Shown here in pieces: positions 10,787-18,945 of a stretch of 30,869 nt of DNA (its first letter is position 1; the number at the start of each line of letters is the position of its first letter). The DNA is taken from positions 1 to 30,869 of the forward strand of contig JAXLYX010000038.1 in NCBI GenBank assembly GCA_046351215.1, read 5' to 3'. The notes beneath the pieces were generated by a model that saw nothing but the letters and a program-made list of their open reading frames with translations, made no database searches and was not told the DNA's origin. Made by a program: the position numbers and the translations under genes. The stretch is from JAXLYX01 sp046351215. Its GTDB lineage: Bacteria; Myxococcota_A; Polyangia; Polyangiales; Houyiibacteriaceae.

Positions 10787-12950
10787 GACGGAGGATCGCT
10801 CCGGGCGCTCGCGCCTCCTCGGGCGCCGGTCGGTGCTGCAGCTCCCCCGGCCGAAGGGGAGGGTGCACTACGGCGTCGTCGTCGCGACGCTGACGGTCTT
10901 CCTCGTGGGCGGCCCTTCGGGCTTCCTCGTCCTCCGCTCGTTCTTCGAGACGCGCGAGCACGTCACCACGCTCGCGAACGCGATCTTCCGCGAGGTCTCG
11001 CGGAGCCTCATCGCCCGATCGCGGAGCCTCCTCGCCCTCGCGCCTCCGACGCTCTCCGTGCTGGCGGGGCAGTCGCCCGAGGAGGCCCGCGAGGACGAGC
11101 TCGAGGCCCTCTCGCGCCGCCTCGTGCGCGTGCTCGAGGCGGGCCCGGGCTTCGATCGTCTCGAATTCGGCGCGCGCGACGGGACGTTCCTCGGGCTGCA
11201 CCACCGCGACGACGGGGTCGTCGAGCGGACGCGCGTCCAGATCGTCGACGGAGAGCGCGTGGAGACGACGGACGAGCTCCTCCCGTCGGGCCCGCACGTC
11301 CTCGCGCAGCGGCGATCCCGGGTCTTCGATCCGCGCACCCGTCCCTGGTACGTCGCGGCCGAGCGCACGAAGCGCCGTGTCTGGGTCCGGCCCTACGTCT
11401 TCGCCGAGGGCGACAGCGTCGGGGTCACCTGCGCGATGCCGCTCCTCGACGCCGAGGGCGGGGTCTACGGCGTGTTCGGGGCGGACTACGAGCTCGCCAG
11501 CCTCTCGCGCTTCGCGAAGCGCCTCGCCTTCTCCGAGCACGCGCGCGTCCTCGTCGCGACGCCGGATGGCGACCTCGTCGCCCAGTCGTGGACCGAGACC
11601 CCGACCGACGGAGGCGGCATCACGGTGCCCCGCGTCGAGCGCTTCCGCGACGTCCAGGATCCCCTGATGTCGGCCTTCCGAGACGCGATCTCCGCGCTCG
11701 GACCCGTTCGGCCCGACGAGCAATCACGCCACGTCGACTTCCTCTACGACGGCGATCGCTGGCACGGGAGCGTGACCGGCTTCGAGGTCGAGCCGGGCAT
11801 CGTCTGGTACGTCGGTGCGCTCGCTCCCGAAGAGGACTTCCTCGGCCCCGTCATCCTCGAGAACCGGGTGCAGACCCTCGCGGGCCTCGTCGGTCTGCTC
11901 GTGGCCGTCGCCGTCGCCGTCGTCCTCTCGAAGCGGCTCACCCGGCCGATCGTCGACCTCACGGCGGCGATGGAGCACGTCGAGAACCTCGATCTCGAAG
12001 GCGACCAGGTGCGGATCCGATCGCGTTTCCTCGAGATCGATCGGATGGGCCTCGCGCTCGATCGCATGCGGATCGGGCTCGCGAGCTTCGCCCGCTTCGT
12101 TCCCCGTGATCTCGTCCGCACGCTCGTGAACGCCGATCGCGCCGCGGGTCTCGGTGGCGAGGTCCGCGACCTCACGGTCTTCTTCTCGGACGTCGCCGGC
12201 TTCACGTCCATCGCCGAGGATCTTCCGCCCGACGAGCTCGTACGTCGTCTCGGTCGGTACCTCGAGGTCGTGACGGATACGATCACCGAGCATCGGGGCA
12301 CGGTGGACAAATACCTCGGCGACGGCGTCATGGCCTTCTGGGGAGCGCCTCTCGACGATCCGGGACACGCGGCGCACGCGCTGGTCGCGGCGCTGGTGAT
12401 CGAACGCCGTCTGACGGAGCTCGGTCGCTCGCCCGAAGGAGCCTGGATGCACGGCGCCGTGACGCGGATGGGGCTCGCGAGCGGACCCGTCCTCGTCGGT
12501 ACGATCGGTACCCCAGACGTGATGAACTACACCGTCATGGGCGACGTCGCGAACCTCGCCTCCCGACTCGAGTCGCTCTCCAAGCAGTACGGAACCCGCC
12601 TCCTCGCGAGCGAGGCGGCGGTGAACGCCGCCGGGGACGCCGTGATCGCCCGGCCCGTCGATCTCGTCGCGGTGAAGGGCAAGAGGCAGGGAGTCCGCGT
12701 GCACGAGCTCCTCGGGCTCCCCACGGACCCCGATGCCGACGCGATCCGCGAGCGGGCGGCCCTCACGGCCGCGAGCTTCGAGCGCTACCTGGCCCGTGAC
12801 TTCGCGACGGCCCTCACGGGCTACGATCAGCTCCTCGCGACCCACCCGGACGATCCGGTCGCCCAACGGATGCGCGACCGCTGCCGCGACTACCTCGGCT
12901 GCCCTCCGCCCACCGACTGGACCGGGATCCACGTCGCTCAGACGAAGTGA
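10761..12950 (+). CDS. Membrane adenylate cyclase: Cache sensor, HAMP, class III cyclase
   Basis: Predicted receptor-type cyclase of 729 aa that senses an extracytoplasmic signal and makes a cyclic nucleotide. Order: short cytoplasmic tail, helix at about 36-60, a periplasmic dCache-like domain (about 61-368, with RTRPWYVAAERTK typical of Cache folds), second helix (about 370-393), HAMP, catalytic domain. Metal-binding Asp residues are D477 (FSDVAGF) and D521 (YLGDG). K517 with D595 (VMGDVAN) is the adenine-selecting pair, and the transition-state residues N598 and R602 are present, so it should be an active adenylate rather than guanylate cyclase. A short helical tail follows, resembling a TPR unit. 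The GTG start at 10761 lies inside the hydrolase gene; a later in-frame GTG (about 10862) would remove part of the N-terminal tail. Confidence 0.93.
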   Translation: MPSDTPPTETEDRSGRSRLLGRRSVLQLPRPKGRVHYGVVVATLTVFLVGGPSGFLVLRSFFETREHVTTLANAIFREVSRSLIARSRSLLALAPPTLSVLAGQSPEEAREDELEALSRRLVRVLEAGPGFDRLEFGARDGTFLGLHHRDDGVVERTRVQIVDGERVETTDELLPSGPHVLAQRRSRVFDPRTRPWYVAAERTKRRVWVRPYVFAEGDSVGVTCAMPLLDAEGGVYGVFGADYELASLSRFAKRLAFSEHARVLVATPDGDLVAQSWTETPTDGGGITVPRVERFRDVQDPLMSAFRDAISALGPVRPDEQSRHVDFLYDGDRWHGSVTGFEVEPGIVWYVGALAPEEDFLGPVILENRVQTLAGLVGLLVAVAVAVVLSKRLTRPIVDLTAAMEHVENLDLEGDQVRIRSRFLEIDRMGLALDRMRIGLASFARFVPRDLVRTLVNADRAAGLGGEVRDLTVFFSDVAGFTSIAEDLPPDELVRRLGRYLEVVTDTITEHRGTVDKYLGDGVMAFWGAPLDDPGHAAHALVAALVIERRLTELGRSPEGAWMHGAVTRMGLASGPVLVGTIGTPDVMNYTVMGDVANLASRLESLSKQYGTRLLASEAAVNAAGDAVIARPVDLVAVKGKRQGVRVHELLGLPTDPDADAIRERAALTAASFERYLARDFATALTGYDQLLATHPDDPVAQRMRDRCRDYLGCPPPTDWTGIHVAQTK

Positions 12951-12957
12951 GCCGCTC

Positions 12958-12999
12958 GACCGGGCGCCGCGAGGTCGGGAGCGACCCCCGTGCCCGGTC
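12958..12999. terminator. Nested double hairpin between convergent genes
   Basis: An outer perfect 8 bp inverted repeat GACCGGGC (12958-12965)/GCCCGGTC (12992-12999) encloses an inner perfect hairpin GGTCG-GGAG-CGACC (12973-12986). It lies in the 57 bp gap between the 3' ends of the cyclase and the lipoprotein gene, the expected place for a bidirectional terminator. There are few T residues on either side. Confidence 0.6.
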
Positions 13000-13007
13000 T
13001 CTTCCCC

Positions 13008-14810
13008 TCAGCGCATCCCGGTCGCCGGGGCCGCTGCGGCCGGAGCAGGGGCATTCCCCGCCGCGGCCACGGTCTCGATCGCCCGTGCCCGGCCGTTCGC
13101 GTCCACGACCTTCCACGCCCCGCTCTCGAACGAGAGCGTGAACGTCGAGGGCTCGCCGGCGATCCGACCGACGACGCGGAAGGCCTGCGCTCCGACGTCG
13201 AGCTCGAGCACCTGGTTCTCGAGGTCCCAGAGCCCGAAGTGCGAGTCGTCGGTGCCGCGCACGGTTCGCGGCGTCCCGTGGACTCCGACCAGCGGACCGC
13301 GGACGAAGACGGCCTCTCCCGTGGGAGGGACGAGGGCGGCGACCACCCGGCCCTGCGCGCGACCGACGAAGACATGGCTCCCGTTCGGGCCGTTCAGGGA
13401 CGAATCGACGAGCGCCCAGTCCCGGACGCCGAGGAGCGTGCTCGCGCGCTCGAGCCCTTCGCCCGCGGCGAAGCGGTGGAACTCGAGCCGTCCGCGCGAC
13501 CGCAGGACGATGACGAGCGAGCCGCCGACGTCCACGCGGGCGACTTCCTCGCCGACGAAGGCGTCCGGCTCCACGAAGAGGCCGTCGCGCGTCCAGACGA
13601 AGGCCCGTCCCACGAGCGAGACGACCGTCCGGTCGCCCGCCATCGAGACGCGCGCGGGGCTGCTCGCGAGGTCGGGGAGGAAGGGCCCGATCTGGCGCTT
13701 CACCTCGAGGGCGCGGTCGAGCCAGGCGACGTGGGCCACGTCCGTGACCACGGCGAGATGATCCTCGCTGCAGCAAGCGATGTCGACGACGTTGCCCGAG
13801 AGTCGTGCGTGCGCGGTCTCGCGCGGCGAGTTCGAGAGCATGCCGGAATAGGCGTGGATCTCGTTGTCCTCGCCGCCGGCGTAGGTCGTGCCGGTGGTCG
13901 CGTCGACGATGACCGTCCGGAGGTCGCGGCGCGCCGTGAGGGGCAGCGCGCCCGCCGTCGACTGCGGGAGCGCACGGTTCGCGGCGAGGTCGTGGTAGGC
14001 GATCGCGTTGTCGTCGCCCACGTAGGCGACCGTCGCATCCGTGCCGGGCACGAGGAACGCATCCTCGACGGTGTCGTTCGGCTTGAACGAGCGCATGCCG
14101 CCGGTGCGCACGTCGACGAGGTGGACGCCCTCGTCGCCGTCCGCGAAGACGACCTTCGAGCCGTCCGCCGCGAGCCGCACGCGGCCCGTCGGGGCATTCG
14201 CGACGCGGCGGAGGACGGCGAGCCCCTCGACCGCGACGACGACGAGCTCGCGCGGGGCGTCCGCGACGGGATCCTGGGCGACGTACGCGAAGCGCGTCCC
14301 GTCCTCCGACACCGTGAGGTCGACGACGCGCCGGTCGACGAGCCGCGCGAGCCGCGCCATCGAGCCGACGTCGTGCGCCCAGAGCCCCGACTCCGCCGCG
14401 ATCAGCACGACGTTCTTCGACGGGACGGTCGCCGCGGCGAGGATGCGGTTGACGGCGAGGTAGGGGCCGGCCGCCGTGCGGATGGGGCTCGCGCGATGCG
14501 CCGCCGCTTCGGGCTGCACCATCAGCGTGTGCTCGTGGGGGCAGCGGCCCCGCGTCGGCTGCGCGAGCGGCTCGATCACGAGGTGGTCGCCCTCGGTGCC
14601 GGCGGCGAGCGAGAGCGCGGGCAGCTGGGCCGCGTCGGCCGGGCAGATCGTCTGCACCGGGGGCGGAGGCGCCGTCTCGCGCACGGCGGGACCGGAGGGC
14701 TCGGGGGCCTTGCCGCTGCACGCCCCGAGCGGGAGCGAGGAGACGAGCAGGAGCGCGAGGGAGGGAATGCGCGGCGCCGCGGCGCGGCCGTGCGTCTTCG
14801 GGTCGGTCAT
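13008..14810 (-). CDS. Large lipoprotein of unknown function, beta-propeller-like
   Basis: 600 aa protein starting at the ATG at 14810, with a signal sequence and lipobox LGAC (C31), so it should be a membrane-anchored lipoprotein facing the periplasm or cell surface. The mature part has no Cys-rich or enzymatic motif that I recognise. It shows repeating short beta-strand units of the type VxLxADGSKVVFADGDEGVHLV and TVAYVGDDNAIAYHDL, spaced about 40-50 residues apart, which suggests a WD40/YVTN-like propeller. A CCSED pair of adjacent cysteines lies mid-protein. The ATG overlaps the stop of the proline iminopeptidase gene (ATGA), implying translational coupling. The function cannot be deduced. 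Confidence 0.8.
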   Translation of the reverse strand: MTDPKTHGRAAAPRIPSLALLLVSSLPLGACSGKAPEPSGPAVRETAPPPPVQTICPADAAQLPALSLAAGTEGDHLVIEPLAQPTRGRCPHEHTLMVQPEAAAHRASPIRTAAGPYLAVNRILAAATVPSKNVVLIAAESGLWAHDVGSMARLARLVDRRVVDLTVSEDGTRFAYVAQDPVADAPRELVVVAVEGLAVLRRVANAPTGRVRLAADGSKVVFADGDEGVHLVDVRTGGMRSFKPNDTVEDAFLVPGTDATVAYVGDDNAIAYHDLAANRALPQSTAGALPLTARRDLRTVIVDATTGTTYAGGEDNEIHAYSGMLSNSPRETAHARLSGNVVDIACCSEDHLAVVTDVAHVAWLDRALEVKRQIGPFLPDLASSPARVSMAGDRTVVSLVGRAFVWTRDGLFVEPDAFVGEEVARVDVGGSLVIVLRSRGRLEFHRFAAGEGLERASTLLGVRDWALVDSSLNGPNGSHVFVGRAQGRVVAALVPPTGEAVFVRGPLVGVHGTPRTVRGTDDSHFGLWDLENQVLELDVGAQAFRVVGRIAGEPSTFTLSFESGAWKVVDANGRARAIETVAAAGNAPAPAAAAPATGMR

Positions 14811-15748
14811 GGGCGGAAGGCGTCGGTGGCTGCGACGAGGTGCTCGACGATGCCGGGCTCGGCAGCCGAATGGCCCGCGTCGGGTACGAGATGGAGTTTC
14901 GCCTCCGGGAAGGCGCGGTGCAGATCCCACGCGCTCTTCGGAGGGCAGACGACGTCGTAGCGGCCCTGCACGATCACCGTGGGGATCTGCCGGATGCGGT
15001 GCACGTCGCGCAGGAGCTGGTCGTCGACGTCGAGGAAGCCGCCGTTCACGAAGTAGTGGCACTCGATCCGGGCGAAGGCCTCGGCGAAATGGGCCTCCCC
15101 CGTGCGCGCCACGAGGTCCGGATCGGGGAGCAGGCGGCTCGTCGCGCCTTCCCAGATGCTCCACGCCTGGGCCGCGGGGATGCGGATCGACGCGTCCTCG
15201 GAGGTCAGCCGCGCATGGTACGCGTGGAGGAGGTCGGCCCGCTCGGCCTCGGGGATCGGCGCGAGATAGCCTTCCCACGCGTCGGGGAAGATGCGGCTCG
15301 CGCCGTCCTGGTAGTACCAGTCGATCTCCTCCTTCCGGAGGAGGAAGATGCCGCGCAGCACGATCTCGGTGACCCGCGTGGGATGCGTCTCGGCATAGGC
15401 CAGCGCCAGCGTGCTTCCCCACGAGCCCCCGAAGACCTGCCACCGCTCGATGCCGAGGTGCTCGCGCAGCCGCTCGATGTCGGCGACGAGGTGCCAGGTC
15501 GTGTTGTGCTCGAGGCAGGCGTGCGGCGTGCTCCGACCGCAGCCCCGCTGGTCGAAGAGCACGATGCGGTAGGCGCGCGGATCCCAGAACCGGCGGTGAT
15601 CCGGGCTCGTCCCGCCGCCGGGGCCTCCGTGGAGGAAGAGCGCGGGCTTGCCCTTCGGGTTGCCACACTCCTCGAAGTAGATCGTGTGCACGTCGTCCAC
15701 CCGGAGGAATCCGGTGCGGAAGGGCTCGATCGGGGGGTAGGCGGGCAT
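14807..15748 (-). CDS. pip: Proline iminopeptidase
   Basis: Alpha/beta-hydrolase that removes N-terminal proline from peptides, 313 aa (family about 310-320). Oxyanion motif HGGPGGG is at 40-46; the nucleophile S109 lies in GGSWGS, with D265 (GRYDVVCP) and H293 (DAGHS) completing the triad. The N-terminus YPPIEPFRTGFLRVDDVH is characteristic of the peptidase S33 pip group. No signal peptide is visible, so it is probably cytoplasmic. Its TGA overlaps the ATG of the large lipoprotein gene by 4 nt; no functional link between them is obvious. Confidence 0.95.
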   Translation of the reverse strand: MPAYPPIEPFRTGFLRVDDVHTIYFEECGNPKGKPALFLHGGPGGGTSPDHRRFWDPRAYRIVLFDQRGCGRSTPHACLEHNTTWHLVADIERLREHLGIERWQVFGGSWGSTLALAYAETHPTRVTEIVLRGIFLLRKEEIDWYYQDGASRIFPDAWEGYLAPIPEAERADLLHAYHARLTSEDASIRIPAAQAWSIWEGATSRLLPDPDLVARTGEAHFAEAFARIECHYFVNGGFLDVDDQLLRDVHRIRQIPTVIVQGRYDVVCPPKSAWDLHRAFPEAKLHLVPDAGHSAAEPGIVEHLVAATDAFRP

Positions 15749-15833
15749 CGGGCGGGCAGGCTACCAGGAATGCGGCCGGGGGTCACCGAAGCAGGGCGTC
15801 CCGGAGGCGATTCCGAGGAGGGAACGGGGGCGT

Positions 15834-15845
15834 GCGCCCGGGCGC
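15834..15845. terminator. Perfect palindrome downstream of VOC gene
   Basis: GCGCCCGGGCGC, a 12 bp perfect palindrome 8 nt past the VOC stop, embedded in a G-rich run on the plus strand. It could assist termination of the minus-strand VOC transcript. The rest of the 105 bp gap before pip shows nothing I can identify. Confidence 0.25.
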
Positions 15846-15853
15846 GGGGCCGC

Positions 15854-16477
15854 TCAGCGCTCGAGGACCAGCTCGCCGTTCGGTGTCGCGAGGGCGACCC
15901 GCCGGAGGCCGGGCTCGCCGCCCACGAGGCGCATCGGGACCGCGGCGTCGCCCACCCAGCGCGCGAGGTCCGACTCGTCCTCCGGGGCGAGCTCGAGCCA
16001 GGCGATGCCGTTCGCCCGACAGGCGTGTCGGGCGGGCTGGGCGCCGGGCCACCGCCAGGGGTCGTCCCATTCCTCGAAGAACGGCAGCCAGGGGCGTGCG
16101 ATCGACGCGGCCACCCCCGCGGCGCGCCAGGCGAGCTCCGTCCCGTCGGGCCGGAGGCGACGGCGCGGCTCCACGGCGACGTCGAGCTCGACGGCGAGAT
16201 CCTCGAGGCGATCCGTGCGGAGCGACCAGCCGACCAGGCGGTCCCCGCCGCCGAGCTGCGCGGCGAGCGCCTTCCCGATCGCGTTCCGGCGTGCGAGCTC
16301 GCCGTCGACGATGCCGAGGAGCGCGAGGTATTGCCGTCCCAGCGGGACGATCCGGTTCGCGGTTCCGATGCCTGGGTGTACGCCACCGTCGAGCACCTCG
16401 AGGCCGAGGCCCCGGATGCGCTGCGTGGCGGCTTCGAGATCCCCCACCCCGAGGATCACCTGGCCGAGCTCGAGCAT
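15854..16477 (-). CDS. VOC-superfamily protein, glyoxalase_3-like
   Basis: 207 aa from the ATG at 16477. The N-terminal half begins LELGQVILGVGDLEAA, the usual first beta-alpha unit of the vicinal oxygen chelate fold. It contains GGVHPGIGTANRIVPLG (31-47), the pattern of the glyoxalase-like domain PF13468, with H34 as a possible metal ligand. The position where an acidic ligand is common (YLELI-type motif) reads YLALL here, so metal binding and enzyme activity are uncertain. It lies divergent from prfC, and 105 bp separate its stop from pip, so it is probably transcribed on its own. The substrate is unknown. Confidence 0.75.
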   Translation of the reverse strand: MLELGQVILGVGDLEAATQRIRGLGLEVLDGGVHPGIGTANRIVPLGRQYLALLGIVDGELARRNAIGKALAAQLGGGDRLVGWSLRTDRLEDLAVELDVAVEPRRRLRPDGTELAWRAAGVAASIARPWLPFFEEWDDPWRWPGAQPARHACRANGIAWLELAPEDESDLARWVGDAAVPMRLVGGEPGLRRVALATPNGELVLER

Positions 16478-16581
16478 TCCCGCTGAATACCGCAACGCGC
16501 GAGCCGTAGCGATTGTTACCTTCTCCGCACGGGAGAGCCTCGCGGCGTGATCTCGGAGCCGCGCGCGAAGGGGCGGGGCTT

Positions 16582-16614
16582 GCCGGGGGGGCCGCGATCG
16601 CCTATCCCCCCGGC
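16582..16614 (+). promoter_or_regulatory. Strong hairpin immediately upstream of prfC ATG
   Basis: GCCGGGGGG (16582-16590) and CCCCCCGGC (16606-16614) form a perfect 9 bp stem with a 15 nt loop. The stem ends 4 nt before the prfC ATG and occupies the place where a Shine-Dalgarno would be. Either it controls translation initiation or the real start is the upstream GTG at 16547. Confidence 0.45.
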
Positions 16615-16618
16615 CGCC

Positions 16619-18214
16619 ATGGCGCACGATTTCGAGAGGCGGAGGACCTTCGCCATCATCTCCCACCCGGACGCGGGCAAGACCACGCTGACCGAGAAGC
16701 TCCTCCTCTACGGAGGCGCCATCCACGCGGCCGGCGCGGTGAAGTCGCGCAAGGCGAAGAAGTCGGCGACGTCCGACTGGATGGAGCTCGAGAAGCAGCG
16801 CGGCATCTCCGTGACCTCGTCCGTGCTCCAGTTCGAGTACGACGACGTCCGCTGGAACCTGCTCGACACGCCGGGCCACAACGACTTCAGCGAGGACACG
16901 TACCGCACGCTGACGGCGGCCGACTGCGCGATCATGATCCTCGACGCCGCGAAGGGCGTCGAGCCCCAGACCCGGAAGCTCTTCCACGTCTGCCGGATGC
17001 GCGGCACGCCGATCGTGACCTTCGTGAACAAGCTCGATCGCCCCGCGCGCGATCCCTTCGACCTGATGAGCCAGGTCGAGGAGGTCCTCGGCATCGCGAC
17101 CGTTCCGTTCACCTGGCCGATCGGCTCCGGCGAGCTCTTCCAGGGCGTGTACGACCGCCACGCGAAGCACGTCGCGCGCTTCGCGAAGGACAAGGAAGGC
17201 AACTCGAAGCGGGCCGAGATGAAGGTCACCGGCATCGAGGATCCGGAGCTCGACAAGACGCTCGGCGACGAGCCGGCGACGACCCTGCGCAACGAGATCG
17301 AGCTGCTCGACGGAGCGGGCGAGGGCTGGAACCGCGAGCGCTTCCTCGCGGGCGAGATCACCCCCGTCTTCTTCGGCAGCGCGCTCACGAACTTCGGCGT
17401 CGAGCCCTTCCTCCACCAGTTCAAGGAGCTCTGTCCGCCGCCGGGTCCGCGCGCGGCCGCGGACGGCAGCCTCGTGAAGCCGACCGACGACCGCTTCACC
17501 GCCTTCATCTTCAAGGTGCAGGCGAACATGGACCCCTCGCACCGCGATCGCGTCGCCTTCGCCCGCATCTGCTCCGGCAAGTTCGAGGGCGGCATGAAGG
17601 TGCACCACTACCGGCTCGGCAAGGAGATCCGCCTGAACCGCGCCGAGCAGTTCTTCGCGCAGGAGCGCGAGACCGTGATGGAGGCCTACGCGGGCGACAT
17701 CCTCGGTCTCTACGATCCCGGTCTCTTCCGCATCGGCGACACGCTCTCGTCGGGCGGCTCGATGGCCTTCGACGCCGTCCCCCGCTTCTCGCCGGAGCAC
17801 TTCGGTCGTCTGCAGCTCCTCGATCCGCTGAAGCGCAAGCAGCTCCAGAAGGGCATCCAGGAGCTCGCGGAAGAGGGCACGGTGCAGCTCTTCATCCAGC
17901 CGGGCCGCGAGAAGGATCCGATCTGCGGCGTCGTCGGTCGCCTGCAGTTCGAGGTGCTCACCTTCCGCATCGAGCACGAGTACGGCGCGAAGATCGCGTT
18001 CGACATCCTCCCCTACCAGCACGCGCGCTGGGTCGACGGAGCCGAGACCTGCGACGATCTGAAGGCGAAGCGCGTGCCGCTCGCCGTCACCGATCAGGAC
18101 GGACGCCCCGTGGCGCTCTTCCGCGACGATTGGGAGCTCGAGCGCGCGATCCGCGACAACGCCGAGTGGGTCTTCCACGAGACGGCGCCGATCCGCGCCG
18201 GCACGGGCGAGTGA
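16619..18214 (+). CDS. prfC: Peptide chain release factor 3
   Basis: Translational GTPase that recycles RF1/RF2 from the ribosome after peptide release. It is 531 aa from the ATG at 16619 (E. coli RF3 529 aa). G1 HPDAGKTT is at 16-23, the switch region has DWMELEKQRGISVTSS, G3 DTPGH is at 83-87, G4 NKLD is at 137-140, and the RF3-type C-terminal domains follow (QLFIQPGREKDPICGVVGRLQFEV). The family N-terminus begins near MAHDFERRRTFAIISHPDAG, which favours this ATG. An in-frame GTG at 16547 with a fair GGGAG 11 nt upstream would add 24 residues. No Shine-Dalgarno precedes the ATG. It has no operon partner. Confidence 0.96.
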   Translation: MAHDFERRRTFAIISHPDAGKTTLTEKLLLYGGAIHAAGAVKSRKAKKSATSDWMELEKQRGISVTSSVLQFEYDDVRWNLLDTPGHNDFSEDTYRTLTAADCAIMILDAAKGVEPQTRKLFHVCRMRGTPIVTFVNKLDRPARDPFDLMSQVEEVLGIATVPFTWPIGSGELFQGVYDRHAKHVARFAKDKEGNSKRAEMKVTGIEDPELDKTLGDEPATTLRNEIELLDGAGEGWNRERFLAGEITPVFFGSALTNFGVEPFLHQFKELCPPPGPRAAADGSLVKPTDDRFTAFIFKVQANMDPSHRDRVAFARICSGKFEGGMKVHHYRLGKEIRLNRAEQFFAQERETVMEAYAGDILGLYDPGLFRIGDTLSSGGSMAFDAVPRFSPEHFGRLQLLDPLKRKQLQKGIQELAEEGTVQLFIQPGREKDPICGVVGRLQFEVLTFRIEHEYGAKIAFDILPYQHARWVDGAETCDDLKAKRVPLAVTDQDGRPVALFRDDWELERAIRDNAEWVFHETAPIRAGTGE

Positions 18215-18220
18215 GCCGCG

Positions 18221-18240
18221 GGGCCGCCCTCGGGTGGCCC
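18221..18240. terminator. GC hairpin between prfC and the convergent DUF2378-like gene
   Basis: GGGCC-G-CCC-TC-GGG-T-GGCCC: a near-perfect stem with one G-T (G-U in RNA) pair, 6 nt after the prfC stop and 8 nt past the stop of the opposing gene. A likely bidirectional terminator. Confidence 0.5.
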
Positions 18241-18248
18241 GTGGGTCT

Positions 18249-18842
18249 TCAGACCCAGGAGATCGCGAAGGCCACCGACGTCTCCGACAGCGCCTTGTTG
18301 GAGACGCGGACCGCACGGGCGGCGAGCGAGAGGCCCCCCTCGAAGATCCCTTCGACGCCGAGTCGGTAGTACGGGATCACGGCGAGCGGCATGCCGTGGA
18401 GCTCGACGCGCGCATCCTTCGGTCCGAGACGCCAGACTGCGCACGCCCCTCCGCGCGACATGCGCTCGTAGACCGATGGCATGCGTTGCAGGATGCGGCC
18501 CGGGTGGACCACGCCGGAGGCCTTGAGCCCCTGGACCAGGGTCATCACGTAGCTCTTCTGCACCCTGTCCGAGACCGTGCGACCGATCGCCCGCACCTCG
18601 CCGGGATCCCGGATGAGCTCGTTCATGACGCGGTAATGCGCCATCGCGAGCTCCATCGGGATCCACGATTGCATCACCAAGTTCCGGATGGCGTCGTGGT
18701 GCGCCTTCGGAAGCAGCTGGTAGTAGCGTTCCTCGAGCTTCCGATCCCGCACCGCCTGGAGCGACGTGCCGAGCACCGTGCCCCGGACGTCCGTGGCCAG
18801 CGAGAAGCTCGCGGGGAGGGGGACCAGGATCTCCGGGTTCAT
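18249..18842 (-). CDS. DUF2378/TIGR02265-like protein (myxobacterial type)
   Basis: 197 aa from the ATG at 18842. I do not see a catalytic motif. The order of features matches what I recall of the DUF2378 (TIGR02265) proteins that are expanded in myxobacteria: an early strand RGTVLGTSLQAVRDR, an LPKAHHDAI segment, a helix with PMELAMAHYRVMNELI, an IGRTVSDRVQ helix, ILQRMPSVYERM, a GACAVWRLGPKDARVELHGMP segment, and a terminal FAISWV. That family resembles small-molecule-sensing V4R/heme-NO-binding folds but has no established function. It is divergent from the membrane protein gene, 103 bp away. The assignment is by pattern memory only. Confidence 0.6.
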   Translation of the reverse strand: MNPEILVPLPASFSLATDVRGTVLGTSLQAVRDRKLEERYYQLLPKAHHDAIRNLVMQSWIPMELAMAHYRVMNELIRDPGEVRAIGRTVSDRVQKSYVMTLVQGLKASGVVHPGRILQRMPSVYERMSRGGACAVWRLGPKDARVELHGMPLAVIPYYRLGVEGIFEGGLSLAARAVRVSNKALSETSVAFAISWV

Positions 18843-18945
18843 CGTCACCGACTCAGTATCGGTCCCCCTTCGCCGAATTCCATGGCCTTTCGGTGGAAAT
18901 CCGACCCCCGTGCGCTGTCCGTCCACCTCGGGTTACCCTGTCGCC
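18843..18945. promoter_or_regulatory. Divergent intergenic region
   Basis: 103 bp between the divergent starts of the DUF2378-like gene and the two-helix membrane protein. It is less GC-rich than the surrounding genes, as expected for promoters, but no box can be assigned with confidence. Confidence 0.4.

Noticed and set aside
16612..16622. GCCGCCATGG, a perfect eukaryotic Kozak sequence at the prfC ATG
   Set aside because: Coincidence in GC-rich bacterial DNA; bacteria do not use it.
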